From Flavobacterium flavigenum (GTDB lineage: Bacteria; Bacteroidota; Bacteroidia; Flavobacteriales; Flavobacteriaceae), in contig NZ_CP114285.2 of NCBI RefSeq assembly GCF_027111255.2, positions 744,001 through 808,000 of the forward strand: DNA of 64,000 bases, in the 5' to 3' direction. The notes beneath the pieces are model-generated. The model saw nothing but the letters and a program-made list of their open reading frames with translations, had not been told where the DNA came from and ran no database searches. Of the stretch, positions 17,477 through 25,111 are shown in pieces. The translations under genes were made by a program, and so were the position numbers. The first letter of the stretch is position 1; each line of letters begins with the position of its first letter.

Positions 17477-18742
17477 TTACTTAATGAAAAAAAAATCATA
17501 GCCGGATTCTATTTTTACGATTTCGAGTTTAAGTTTCTTCTTTACCTCAGTTATTCCTTCTTGATCAAAAATATAATTTGTTTTATAAACAAAATGATAT
17601 TGATTGGCCTTTTTTAGCTTTTCCTCGTTTTTTAATTATAACTTTTATATGAAATGCTATGTTGTCGATTTCTGTATCTAGATCGGAGTATTTCCTTATA
17701 ATTGAAATTTCATCGGGACTTATTTTATGCTTTTCATAATCAAATTCCAGGCAGCCATTTTCATTGAGTTTTTGATAAGTATTTTCGTCAGCTAGTAAAA
17801 TATCAAAATCACAGAATGAAGTAGATAGCAGGTAGAACCTTTTTGAAGGATTGTATTTTATTTGTGTCAGGATTTCATTTAATACGATAGTAATTCTTGT
17901 ACTGTCAATATAGTGGCTTTGTCTATTAAAGTAAGTGTTAAAAATTTTATCTTCAATTTGCATTTCTATAAAGTACTTATCATCCTTTTCATCAATATTT
18001 AAAATAGAATAATTGATATCTGAACCTAAAAGATGGAAAGATTTACTGAAAACATCTAAATAATCTCTACCTTCACAAATAGCATCCGGAACATCATAGA
18101 AGTATTGATTTTCTGGAATTAATGACTCTATTTTTTTAAGCCATTATAGTAATAGGCATCATTTTTAAATTCTAAATTTTTAATATCTAAATAAAAATTT
18201 AATTTATTTTCAAGCTTTAAAGGTTTTAAGCCTGAATCATCCAGATCCATAATATTTATTTCATCTTTTCCGCTTTCAAAAAATAATACTTTGTAATTAT
18301 TATTGACTGCAAATGGAATAATATTTGAAAAATTGTACAGAGGATATAGTCTCTGCTTTAAGGTATGAGCTATTTCTTTAGTAATGTAGTTTGGGTTGTC
18401 AAAGTTATCCTCGGTTGTGTTATTATAATCTATGACATAAAAGGTTCCAAAAAATGGGATTTCAAATCCTATTTCCTTATTGCTTTTAATTCTAAATTTA
18501 AGAACTGCGCTGATAAAGTCGGGAATCGTAAGGTTTTGTTTGTTTTCAAAATCTCGTATATTTTTAAATTCTCCATTAAGCAAAAGCAAAATTTTTGAGG
18601 TTTTAACGACTACAACAAAAACGCCATATAAAATAAATATAATTCCTGTATAATTTAGAAAAACATATTCGGCAGAGTATAAAAAATAACCAACCAAACA
18701 TAAAACGCAACCTATAAGTATATTTTGTAACTCTCTTTTCAT
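17477..18742 (-). pseudogene. Unknown membrane-anchored protein broken by two homopolymer frameshifts
   Basis: The minus strand from ATG 18742 gives 204 residues ending NGLKK at a TAG produced by an A7 run near 18133-18139; one extra A would continue as NGLKKIESLIPENQYFYD. That second frame runs about 175 residues to an A6 run near 17630, where removing one A continues as KNEEKLKKANQYHFVYKT to the TAA at 17477-17479. With both corrected the product is about 421 residues, so the two errors compensate in length. The N-terminus has two hydrophobic helices (about 8-52: ILIGCVLCLVGYFLYS..., YTGIIFILYGVFVVVV); the rest is soluble and unrecognised. Either genuine decay, programmed slippage or homopolymer sequencing errors. 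Confidence 0.6.
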
Positions 18743-18824
18743 ATTTTTTTAAGTTTGACTCTGCTAATTCGAAAAAAAGTATGGTCATCAAAATGAATTC
18801 GGTAAATTTTTACTTCTAAGAATA

Positions 18825-18885
18825 AGTGCAACATCAGAGACATTCGCACAATATTTTACAAGAACACTTCGAAGACCTGAGCTTC
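18825..18885. repeat. Dispersed ~60-bp repeat, copy R2
   Basis: Full-length copy reading GTGCAACATCAGAG...TTCGCAC...AAGAACACTTCGAAGACCTG. It overlaps the stop codon of the adjacent minus-strand hydrolase by two bases. Confidence 0.6.
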
Positions 18886-19786
18886 ATTTTATCAATGCTT
18901 TAGACATCCTAATATTCAACGCGTTTTGTTTTATCCATTGAATTGAAATGTAAAAAGGTATTGTTTTATCGATAGACGATGTATCGTGCCCTAAAGTTGG
19001 AAACAAGGTATATTCAAAAGGTTTGCCTTGAACTTTAAATGTGTTTAATTGCTCTATACATAACTTCACAGGAATTTGTATGTCCTTTTCACCAAAAAGC
19101 CAAAGACCGGGAATTGAAAGAGTACTCAAAGAAATTTTTGGGTCAGTTGCCACAAATTGATACTTGTCAGGGTCATTTTTAATATGTTCACGAGCGTCTG
19201 CATCTGCATGATTTTCCCAAAAATTATTATTTCCGTTCGTATAAAACTGAAATCGAAGTTGTTCTAAAGTTGTTATCGTAGGACAACTAAATAAAACCAT
19301 AAATTCAATTTGTGAATTTTTGCTTGCTGCAATTGGAATTATCCATCCCGCCTGACTAAAGCCAACTAATCCAATTGGTGTTTTTTCGTTTTTCAAAAAG
19401 GCCCGAAATGTTTTTACTGCCTCATTCGCGTCATCAGATAATAAAGTAAGGTTTGTAGTGTCAATATTATTAGTACCAACAGAAGGTCCAACATACACAC
19501 CACCAGATTCTCCAACCCCACGTTTGTCATATGTCAGTACAGCAATACCTTCCTTTGCAAGTCTCTTTGCGAACTCCAGTTCCCTTTTTACTGGGTCAGA
19601 ACCGTGAACAATTACAACTGCTGCTACTGGATTTTTAGGTTTTAAAATTGAACCTGCAAGAGTTATGCCCTGACTTTCAAATTTCACATCTTGAATGGTA
19701 AAGTTATTTGATTGAGAAAAGACCATTTCTGGTAAAATTATTAATGATAACCAAAGATATAAGTAAGAAAAAAAGTTATTGTTCAT
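18884..19786 (-). CDS. Secreted alpha/beta hydrolase
   Basis: 300 residues from ATG 19786 (an in-frame TTG three codons earlier is not preferred). A signal peptide (about 1-25, LSLIILPEMVFSQ) precedes an alpha/beta hydrolase fold: oxyanion region VVIVHGSDPVKRE, nucleophile GFSQAGW (Ser about 145), acid GEKDIQIP and catalytic His in LGHDTS. It resembles the serine aminopeptidase S33/dienelactone hydrolase-like esterases; the substrate is unknown. It is the first of a series of minus-strand genes each bounded by imperfect palindromes (next 19813-19943), so it may be a captured gene. The 60-bp repeat R2 touches its 3' end. Confidence 0.85.
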   Translation of the reverse strand: MNNNFFSYLYLWLSLIILPEMVFSQSNNFTIQDVKFESQGITLAGSILKPKNPVAAVVIVHGSDPVKRELEFAKRLAKEGIAVLTYDKRGVGESGGVYVGPSVGTNNIDTTNLTLLSDDANEAVKTFRAFLKNEKTPIGLVGFSQAGWIIPIAASKNSQIEFMVLFSCPTITTLEQLRFQFYTNGNNNFWENHADADAREHIKNDPDKYQFVATDPKISLSTLSIPGLWLFGEKDIQIPVKLCIEQLNTFKVQGKPFEYTLFPTLGHDTSSIDKTIPFYISIQWIKQNALNIRMSKALIK

Positions 19787-19812
19787 TTTAGTCAATCTAT
19801 TTTAGGACGTAT

Positions 19813-19943
19813 TACCTACAAAGTTCTTACGCTTGGTTTCGAGCTTGGGAACTGAATATTTTCTGCTAAAGATAAAAATTCTTGCGAAATGTAAACGTCA
19901 ATTCACAACAAATTCGCAATCTTGCCAAACACTTTTGTAGGTA
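19813..19943. repeat. Intercassette imperfect palindrome P1
   Basis: Left arm TACCTACAAAGTTCTTACGC (from 19813) and right arm ending CCAAACACTTTTGTAGGTA (to 19943) are inverted copies (TACCTACAAA...GT), about 131 bp overall. It separates the hydrolase from the barstar-like gene. Confidence 0.6.
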
Positions 19944-19949
19944 GATTTT

Positions 19950-20417
19950 TCATCCAATATTTTCTTTTTCAATTATCAGGTCAACAAATTCAGCATCTCT
20001 CAGTAGTCTGATTATAAATTCAAAATCTTCTTTCCCAAATACTTTTTCAAATTTTTCAGTACCAATAATTTCAATTATACAATCTTCTGGAAATCCAGGT
20101 CCTCCCGCTGTTATTGCGTTATTAAAAGCTTGAAGATTCTTTCCGAATAATTTTCCAGATTCAGAGTCAATTTCCGCTACATATTTATTCCAAAAGTCTT
20201 CCTTAGTTTCACAAAATTCTCCGTTTATGAAAATCTTTCTGCGATGTCGAATTTTTCCGTTTTCATCTTCAATAATATTAACGAAAGTATCTTTTCCATA
20301 AGCCATTTTGTCAAACACTTTGGAATATCCGTAATTCAACCATCTTTTATAAATCAATTTGTCATTGAAATACAAGTAAAGCTCATTATCGTCCTTAATT
20401 TCTTTTCGTATTTTCAC
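19950..20417 (-). CDS. Barstar-like protein (ribonuclease-inhibitor fold)
   Basis: 155 residues, no signal peptide. The C-terminal half (about 75-150) follows the barstar plan: GKLFGKNLQAFNNAIT, then a turn GGPGFPEDCIIEIIG, then a helical end FEFIIRLLRDAEFVDLIIE. In barstar the segment before and in the second helix binds and blocks barnase-type ribonucleases. The N-terminal 70 residues (NELYLYFNDKLIYKRWLNYG...) are an added beta-rich domain I do not recognise. No ribonuclease partner is encoded next door. Being an isolated inhibitor-like gene in a cassette-like array, it may act as an orphan immunity gene (inference). Flanked by palindromes P1 and P2. Confidence 0.6.
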   Translation of the reverse strand: MKIRKEIKDDNELYLYFNDKLIYKRWLNYGYSKVFDKMAYGKDTFVNIIEDENGKIRHRRKIFINGEFCETKEDFWNKYVAEIDSESGKLFGKNLQAFNNAITAGGPGFPEDCIIEIIGTEKFEKVFGKEDFEFIIRLLRDAEFVDLIIEKENIG

Positions 20418-20432
20418 GGTTTCTTAAATGAC

Positions 20433-20570
20433 TTACAACGTATTTTGGCTTTGCGTTCTGGCGGGAAATCGAAGCACAAAAGGTGATATTATTACTAATG
20501 TTCAATTGAAAAACTGCCGTTGAATTTCACACTACAGCCCGCCTTATGCAGAACCCGTGTTGGGTGTGTA
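20433..20570. repeat. Intercassette imperfect palindrome P2
   Basis: Left arm TTACAACG...GCGTTCTGGCGGG (20433-20465) and right arm CCCGCCTTATGCAGAACCCG...(20538-20570) are imperfect inverted copies, about 138 bp in all, GC-richer than the genes around it. It lies between the barstar-like gene and the 227-residue hypothetical gene. Confidence 0.65.
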
Positions 20571-20571
20571 C

Positions 20572-21255
20572 TTATTTTGGTTCAAATTTATAAATAATGT
20601 TTTCGAACTGAATATTTTCTGATGAAAATGAATTCATGAACTCAATAAATTCGTCATAAGAGTTCAAGTCCGCAGATATTTTGTCGGTTACAACAGTAAG
20701 TTGATTATTATTAAATTGTGCTTTGAAAAAAGTTTCCGTAGGCAACATTTGCCCGCCTTTATTAAATAGATTTTTAAAATCTTTAAGATAGTCTGCCAGT
20801 TCTAATTCTGTTTGCAATTTTTTAAATTCGTGCTGTCTGTCATAAATTGAAACATCTTGTAAATATTCGGGATTGTCAATTAACAACGATTTTACGAAAC
20901 TTAAATACCTTTCGTTTAAAACAAAGCCTTTTTCTGCAAAAGCGTTTTGATTATTCGTTATGTTTTTTGGATTGTCAATCGTTCTGTAAATGCTTTCTAA
21001 TTCAGAACTATATTCTTTAAAAAAGGAATTAGATGCAAATAAATTTTCTAAATAAATTCCGTTAATAGAGATCCAAATTGGCGTTGAAGATGTTAATTCG
21101 ATTTGGATTTCTAATTTAATATTATCCTTGGATTTTGCAACAAAATGATATTCATAAGCAAATTGTTCTTCTTCAAAGTCAGAAAATCCAAAGTCTTTCA
21201 AAAATTGAAATTCTGCAAATAATGTCGTTTTAAAGTGTTCAAAGAAGTTTGTCAT
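20572..21255 (-). CDS. Hypothetical protein of a cassette-like unit
   Basis: 227 residues from ATG 21255; the frame is open 9 codons upstream into the palindrome side but MTNFFEHFKTTLFAEFQFL looks like the natural start. No signal peptide or membrane segment. The sequence is rich in Phe, Glu and Asn with alternating beta strands and helices; I do not recognise a family. It is bounded by inverted sequences at both ends (GTTGGGTGTGTACTT at the stop side, AAGTATAGCACACAACG at the start side), a pattern shared by its neighbours. Function unknown; soluble cytoplasmic protein by appearance. Confidence 0.65.
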   Translation of the reverse strand: MTNFFEHFKTTLFAEFQFLKDFGFSDFEEEQFAYEYHFVAKSKDNIKLEIQIELTSSTPIWISINGIYLENLFASNSFFKEYSSELESIYRTIDNPKNITNNQNAFAEKGFVLNERYLSFVKSLLIDNPEYLQDVSIYDRQHEFKKLQTELELADYLKDFKNLFNKGGQMLPTETFFKAQFNNNQLTVVTDKISADLNSYDEFIEFMNSFSSENIQFENIIYKFEPK

Positions 21256-21274
21256 ACGCGTCTTCAGAAGTATA

Positions 21275-21415
21275 GCACACAACGTTTGGCTAGTAGGCGA
21301 TGGTCGGGGTTAAGTAAGCGAAATATTTCGGTTAATCACCATTTTTCCAAGTACAAAACTATTTTTAAATTAAGCCTAATTCCCGACTATTGCTTACTAA
21401 CGGTTGTGCGCTGGC
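21275..21415. repeat. Intercassette imperfect palindrome P3
   Basis: Left arm GCACACAACG...TAGTAGGCGATGGTCGGG (21275-21308) and right arm CCCGACTATTGCTTACTAACGG...TTGTGC (21382-21409) pair over most of their length with a few extra bases on the left arm. The ~73-nt centre is AT-rich. This is the best example of the family: ends ACAACG/CGGTTGT, long arms, asymmetric bulges. Confidence 0.7.
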
Positions 21416-21418
21416 AAA

Positions 21419-22639
21419 CTATTTATAAACATTAAACTGAATTTCTCTTGTTTGTTTTTTTAATTGGAGTCCATAAGCACTTAAATTTTTAATAATTTCT
21501 TCAATATTATTTTTGTTTAAAATAAAATTAAAATTTGTCGTTAAGTTAGATTCGTCTTCAACAATATAATTAAATTTTTCAGATATTTTATTACAAAGAT
21601 ATTTTGTGTTGGTATTATTGAAGAAAAAATAACTTTTATTTTCTCTTAATTGATTAGGCAATCCATTATCAATAGAATTTTCTAATTTATTTTTATCAAC
21701 TAAACTTAAAACATAAACTTCTGTAGTTTTATTTTCTAAGTATTCTTTTAGGTTAAGTGTTCTTAGTAAATTAAATTTCACATCGCTCTTTATTAATTCT
21801 TCAGTGTTATTTAATTTATCTAATCTATTTTTGTAAATGATGTTAAAATTTTCTAATCTATTTTGAGGTGTTATTATTTTTAATTCGCTAATGCTGGTTA
21901 AATTTGAAATGTGCCTTTTTAAGTTTTCATTAATACAAACATAAATTCCATCATCTATTTTATTAACTACTTTTTTTACGGACTGTTCTTTTCTTTGGAC
22001 GCTTGATAATGTAAATGAATATTTTACTTTTTCATATTTACTATTGATATTTAATAAGAACTCGTCAGTTGCTGGAGTATCTGTATCAATGTTTGTTGCA
22101 TAATTATTTTCATAATTATCTTTTACGCTAAAAATTGTCTTATTATTTAAGAAATTTTCAATTATTTCTTCATTTAAGTTCTTTGAAGAATCTATCCATT
22201 TAATAATTCCTTTATTATCAATAAGTATAGTTTCATAATCTATCCAAGCACCATAATCTCCTTTTCGAACTCTATCAAAATCTTTAAACGACTTAGCTGT
22301 TTCGTCTATTATAATATTAGTTTCAAAAGGAATTATTTTAATTATACTCTTAATTTCATCAATATTTCTATATGTAATTGATAAGAATATTAGGTTTTTA
22401 TTAGATTTGTATTTTATTGCTAACTTGTTTAAATGCGATATTTCATCTAAACAACTCGAGCATTCAGGATTCCAAAAATCCAAAACTATAAATTTGTCCT
22501 CTAAGTTTATATTTTTTTTTAAAAATGAATTAGTCACATCTATGGTGGGGGTTTTGCTACCAACAGTTAATGTAGATTGGCTGTATATATTATTAATATA
22601 AAATAATGTAATTAGAATAATGTTAATCTTTGATTTCAT
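21419..22639 (-). CDS. Secreted TlpA-like thioredoxin-fold protein with extra C-terminal domain
   Basis: 406 residues. Signal peptide about 1-20 (INIILITLFYINNIYSQ), then a TlpA/ResA thioredoxin domain (about 25-170) with active-site LDFWNPECSSCLDE (CxxC) and a conserved FETNIIIDE stretch. The remaining 230 residues hold two alternating hydrophobic/charged repeats (LKEYLENKTTEVYVLSLV..., FNYIVEDESNLTTNFNFILN) that resemble the DUF3738-type tail seen on some Bacteroidota TlpA proteins; that match is tentative. Role: periplasmic thiol-disulphide exchange. The gene is strikingly AT-rich (long runs of Asn, Ile, Lys codons) compared with the chromosome on either side, supporting acquisition. Flanked by P3 and the short palindrome P4. 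Confidence 0.75.
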   Translation of the reverse strand: MKSKINIILITLFYINNIYSQSTLTVGSKTPTIDVTNSFLKKNINLEDKFIVLDFWNPECSSCLDEISHLNKLAIKYKSNKNLIFLSITYRNIDEIKSIIKIIPFETNIIIDETAKSFKDFDRVRKGDYGAWIDYETILIDNKGIIKWIDSSKNLNEEIIENFLNNKTIFSVKDNYENNYATNIDTDTPATDEFLLNINSKYEKVKYSFTLSSVQRKEQSVKKVVNKIDDGIYVCINENLKRHISNLTSISELKIITPQNRLENFNIIYKNRLDKLNNTEELIKSDVKFNLLRTLNLKEYLENKTTEVYVLSLVDKNKLENSIDNGLPNQLRENKSYFFFNNTNTKYLCNKISEKFNYIVEDESNLTTNFNFILNKNNIEEIIKNLSAYGLQLKKQTREIQFNVYK

Positions 22640-22655
22640 TTTGTTAGTTTTTTTA

Positions 22656-22695
22656 TTGCTTACGCAAAACGTTCTCTTGTAGCAAGTGTTAGCGG
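22656..22695. repeat. Short intercassette palindrome P4
   Basis: TTGCTTACGCAAAACGTT at 22656-22673 faces TTGTAGCAAGTGTTAGCGG at 22677-22695; TTGCTTAC/GTAGCAA pairs with one bulge. The TAA of the next gene (22689-22691) lies inside it. Confidence 0.5.
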
Positions 22696-23465
22696 TCGTT
22701 GTTTTCTGTTATTTTCATTTCGTTTTTATATTCTTCCTTATATTCTCCATTTACATCAAACTTACTTTCGAATTGTCTGTAATTGATATTTCCCCAAATG
22801 GCATTCGATTTATTACTTCCCATTGAAAGTCGTAATTGAGTTTTATAATTTCCTTTAAAAATTGGTACTAATGTTATGGCTATTTCTTTTGGAGGCAAAA
22901 TGATAGTTCCAACGCCATTACCACACATATAAACAAATCTTTCTTGTATAGGTTCCCATTTACCCAATTTATTTTTCGCTTCCAAAATCAAAGGAATTCT
23001 ATCTCCAAAACCAATTGGAATGGTATCTTTTGTTCTATTTCTTAATAGTGCAGTATGAAAATTATTAATTTTTTTTGAGCTTATTTGAATTTCAACTTTT
23101 TGCTCTTTCATAAATGAATAACGATTTTTTTTGTCCCATTCAATATAATATTCTGCGTTTGGACGTTGTCGCTTTTCAATTTTTGAGCCTTTCTTTCTAT
23201 TCTGGGGAAATTCAGCAATTGAAAAAGCTTCTATCCCTAATGATATAGAATCTTTCAATTTTCCTATATAGTTAAAATTGTAGTTTGCTGTAGAAATCCA
23301 AGTTGGATTTTCTTCATCAAAAAGTGACCCATACTTAATATTTCTTGGATTTGTTACTGTTGGAAAAATCGTTACTGGTTCGCTTTTCGGCACGACCTTT
23401 TTTACTTCATCTTTGCATCCAAAAAACAACAGTGAAACAGATAATATTAGATATGATTTTTTCAT
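22689..23465 (-). CDS. Putative lipoprotein of a cassette-like unit
   Basis: 258 residues from ATG 23465. The start MKKSYLILSVSLLFFGCKDE is a lipoprotein signal with lipobox LFFGC, which decides the start over an ATG ten codons earlier that lies in the flanking repeat. The mature part (TVTNPRNIKYGSLFDEENPTW, RDTIPIGFGDRIPLILEAKN, KEIAITLVPIFKGNYKTQLRL) is beta-rich and not recognised. Probably anchored in the outer or inner membrane facing the periplasm. The gene is bracketed by GTGTTAGCGGTCGTT at its stop and AATGACCGCCAACA before its start, inverted copies of each other. Confidence 0.65.
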   Translation of the reverse strand: MKKSYLILSVSLLFFGCKDEVKKVVPKSEPVTIFPTVTNPRNIKYGSLFDEENPTWISTANYNFNYIGKLKDSISLGIEAFSIAEFPQNRKKGSKIEKRQRPNAEYYIEWDKKNRYSFMKEQKVEIQISSKKINNFHTALLRNRTKDTIPIGFGDRIPLILEAKNKLGKWEPIQERFVYMCGNGVGTIILPPKEIAITLVPIFKGNYKTQLRLSMGSNKSNAIWGNINYRQFESKFDVNGEYKEEYKNEMKITENNDR

Positions 23466-23506
23466 AGGTATGTTTTTTACAATGACCGCCAACATATTTA
23501 TATTAC

Positions 23507-23736
23507 GCTAGAAAGTAGCGCCAATCTACCCAAAATGGGTGTATACAGGAATGTCTAATTCGCTTTATACATTTCAAAAATAACCAAAAAAGATTACAAA
23601 ACATCAAAACGATATTTAGTTACCTCCTACCCTTTTCAACATTAAGATTCTGTACAAAAATTTTTTAACTTTCCGAAGCTACATCCCCGAAACTTGACCA
23701 TAAAAAAGTGCGAAGTCAGAGTCAGAGACGTTCGCC
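23507..23736. repeat. Long direct repeat, copy A (~230 bp)
   Basis: Copy A matches copy B (24677-24901) over its length with scattered differences; an 89-bp core starting at TTTATACATTTC (23563) is identical by eye. It begins with a CGCTA/TAGCG hairpin and ends in repeat R3. No reading frame in it is convincing. Confidence 0.75.
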
Positions 23737-23770
23737 AGCATTTTAGATGAACACTTCGGAGATCGGGGCG
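23707..23770. repeat. Dispersed ~60-bp repeat, copy R3
   Basis: GTGCGAAGTCAGAG...TTCGCC...GAACACTTCGGAGATCGGGG. It carries a small internal duplication (GTCAGA twice). Its end touches the start of the IS91-type remnant. Confidence 0.6.
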
Positions 23771-24035
23771 TTTTTCGTTGCATATTTTGCCAAAGCGCTT
23801 TGTGAAGATCCGTCATTATGGCTTTTTGATTAGTACTTGGAAACATCAAAAGCTAAAGCTTTTACAGGAAAAACTGCAAGTGAAAGTACTGGAAAAAGCA
23901 GAAAAAAAACCTTTTTTGCCGAAATGTCCCTGTTGCAAAACAGGCAACTTGCACCGAATAGCAGTTTTTGACCAGCGTGGTCCACCGCCTTGGTATCTTG
24001 GCGGTAGCCAAAATTTGAGTGCCTATGAAAACTAA
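23769..24035 (+). pseudogene. IS91-family transposase, C-terminal remnant
   Basis: About 88 codons readable as RFSLHILPKRFVKIRHYGF, then a lysine-rich helix and CPCCKTGNLHRI, ending at TAA 24033-24035. The LHILPKGFVKIRHYGF block and the trailing CPxC cluster are typical of the end of Y2-type IS91-family transposases. Everything upstream, including the HUH and tyrosine residues, is gone; the frame instead abuts repeat R3. It is a dead fragment. A weaker possibility is that it is the end of a larger ISCR-like element. No terminal repeats were found. Confidence 0.75.
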
Positions 24036-24187
24036 TTTTACGGGTAAGGGAAGTTATGTCCAAAAGTGAAGGAAAACACGAAAAAAACCAAGCGAAACCA
24101 TTCCACAAAAAAAGAGGACACTAAATCCTCTTGAAAAACTACAAATCTCTTTTAAGATAACTCCATAGTTGCGGAATCACAGCGGTT

Positions 24188-24248
24188 CCGTTCAACACAA
24201 GTTTCATTGTTCGTGCTACGCACGCAACGAAACTCTAGCTGTTGGCGG
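24188..24248. repeat. Intercassette palindrome P5 (compact hairpin)
   Basis: CCGTTCAACACAAGTTTCATTG (24188-24209) faces CAACGAAACTCTAGCTGTTGGCGG (24225-24248), with CGTGC-TAC-GCACG at the tip. Two unpaired stretches break the arms. Size (about 60 bp), bulges and CAAC/GTTG ends look like a short attC. Confidence 0.65.
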
Positions 24249-24257
24249 TAGTTGTTA

Positions 24258-24632
24258 TTAATCTGCTCCGTGAAATTTAATTACACCTGTTTCAATACTA
24301 ACTACTGCAAAATCATGCTTTCCGTATGAAATTGTAATTGTTAGATTATTAAATGTAAGAACTCTAATTTCAGGTTTTCCAATTTTTGGATTTCCTAGAA
24401 TCTTAATTATGTTTGTTTCCCATTTCACTTTTCCGTTCTCATAAGCTTTAAGAGTTTGAAGATCATTTTCGATATAATAGATAATATTTGCAACTTCAAT
24501 TCCTCGCATTTCAGGTTCAATAGAACGATTTATCTCGTGCTTTTTCGAAATTGTTTTTCTATCTAAAGATTGTGAAAAACAGAAAGACGAGATAAGAAGC
24601 AAAATTATCAGGATATTTTTTTTGTCATTCAT
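24258..24632 (-). CDS. Small exported hypothetical protein
   Basis: 124 residues from ATG 24632 (MNDKKNILIILLLISSFCFSQ), a clean signal peptide cut after FCFSQ; a longer frame start seven codons upstream lacks support. The mature ~100 residues contain GIEVANIIYYIENDLQTLKAYENGKVKWETNI and IRVLTFNNLTITISYGKHDF, a beta-rich pattern not assigned to a family. Periplasmic by signal. Bounded by P5 at the 3' side and by the sequence CAATTACTGCCACC at the 5' side, an inverted partner of GGCGGTAGTTG near its stop. Lies between direct repeats A and B. Confidence 0.6.
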   Translation of the reverse strand: MNDKKNILIILLLISSFCFSQSLDRKTISKKHEINRSIEPEMRGIEVANIIYYIENDLQTLKAYENGKVKWETNIIKILGNPKIGKPEIRVLTFNNLTITISYGKHDFAVVSIETGVIKFHGAD

Positions 24633-24676
24633 AAAACGATTGTTGATTTTCAATTACTGCCACCTTATTTGTATAC

Positions 24677-24901
24677 ACTACAAAGTAGCGCCAAACTACC
24701 CAAAATTGGGTGTTTATACGAATGTTTGCATTCGTTTTATACATTTCAAAAATAACCAAAAAAGATTACAAAACATCAAAACGATATTTAGTTACCTCCT
24801 ACCCTTTTCAACATTAAGATTCTTTAGGAAATTTTTTAACTCCCCGAAACTACATCCCCGAAGCTTGACCATAAAAAAGTGCGAAGTCAAAGACGTTCGC
24901 C
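24677..24901. repeat. Long direct repeat, copy B (~225 bp)
   Basis: Second copy of the repeat at 23507-23736, 1.17 kb away in the same orientation. It ends in the left half of the ~60-bp repeat (R4, 24878-24901), after which the IS110-family element begins. Confidence 0.75.
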
Positions 24902-24946
24902 TTTACTTTGGATTAGATAAAAAATTTTAATTTTATTCAAAGGAAA

Positions 24947-25084
24947 GCAGAGGTGAACTTTAGACATTTGTAGTTATGAACCATGCTGTGCATTAGTCCT
25001 CTGCCTTCTCCTTGAATCCCGTTGAATTGCTTCAAATAGAATGATAGACATGCAGGTCTAATAAAGGCTCTAAAGAAGTTCAAC
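24947..25084 (+). ncRNA. Candidate bridge/seek RNA in the IS110-family left end
   Basis: The non-coding left end can fold strongly: GCAGAGG (24947-24953) with CCTCTGC (24998-25004), then GTTGAA..CTTC (25021-25033) with GAAGTTCAAC (25075-25084) enclosing TAGAC/GTCTA (25045-25060). IS110-family recombinases use a structured RNA from the element's non-coding end; location and fold fit, but expression is not shown. Confidence 0.4.
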
Positions 25085-25111
25085 ATTTTTGTTTATCCTA
25101 AATTCAAAGTT

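Noticed and set aside
21041..21060. Further copy of the TCTAAATAA operator core
   Set aside because: Lies inside a coding sequence and lacks the flanking TTATT half; likely chance in AT-rich DNA.
23830..24108. 92-codon minus-strand frame
   Set aside because: It is antisense to the IS91-type remnant and shows no coding features.
18825..24901. CRISPR array
   Set aside because: Repeats are long, irregularly spaced and separated by genes, not by uniform spacers; no cas genes.
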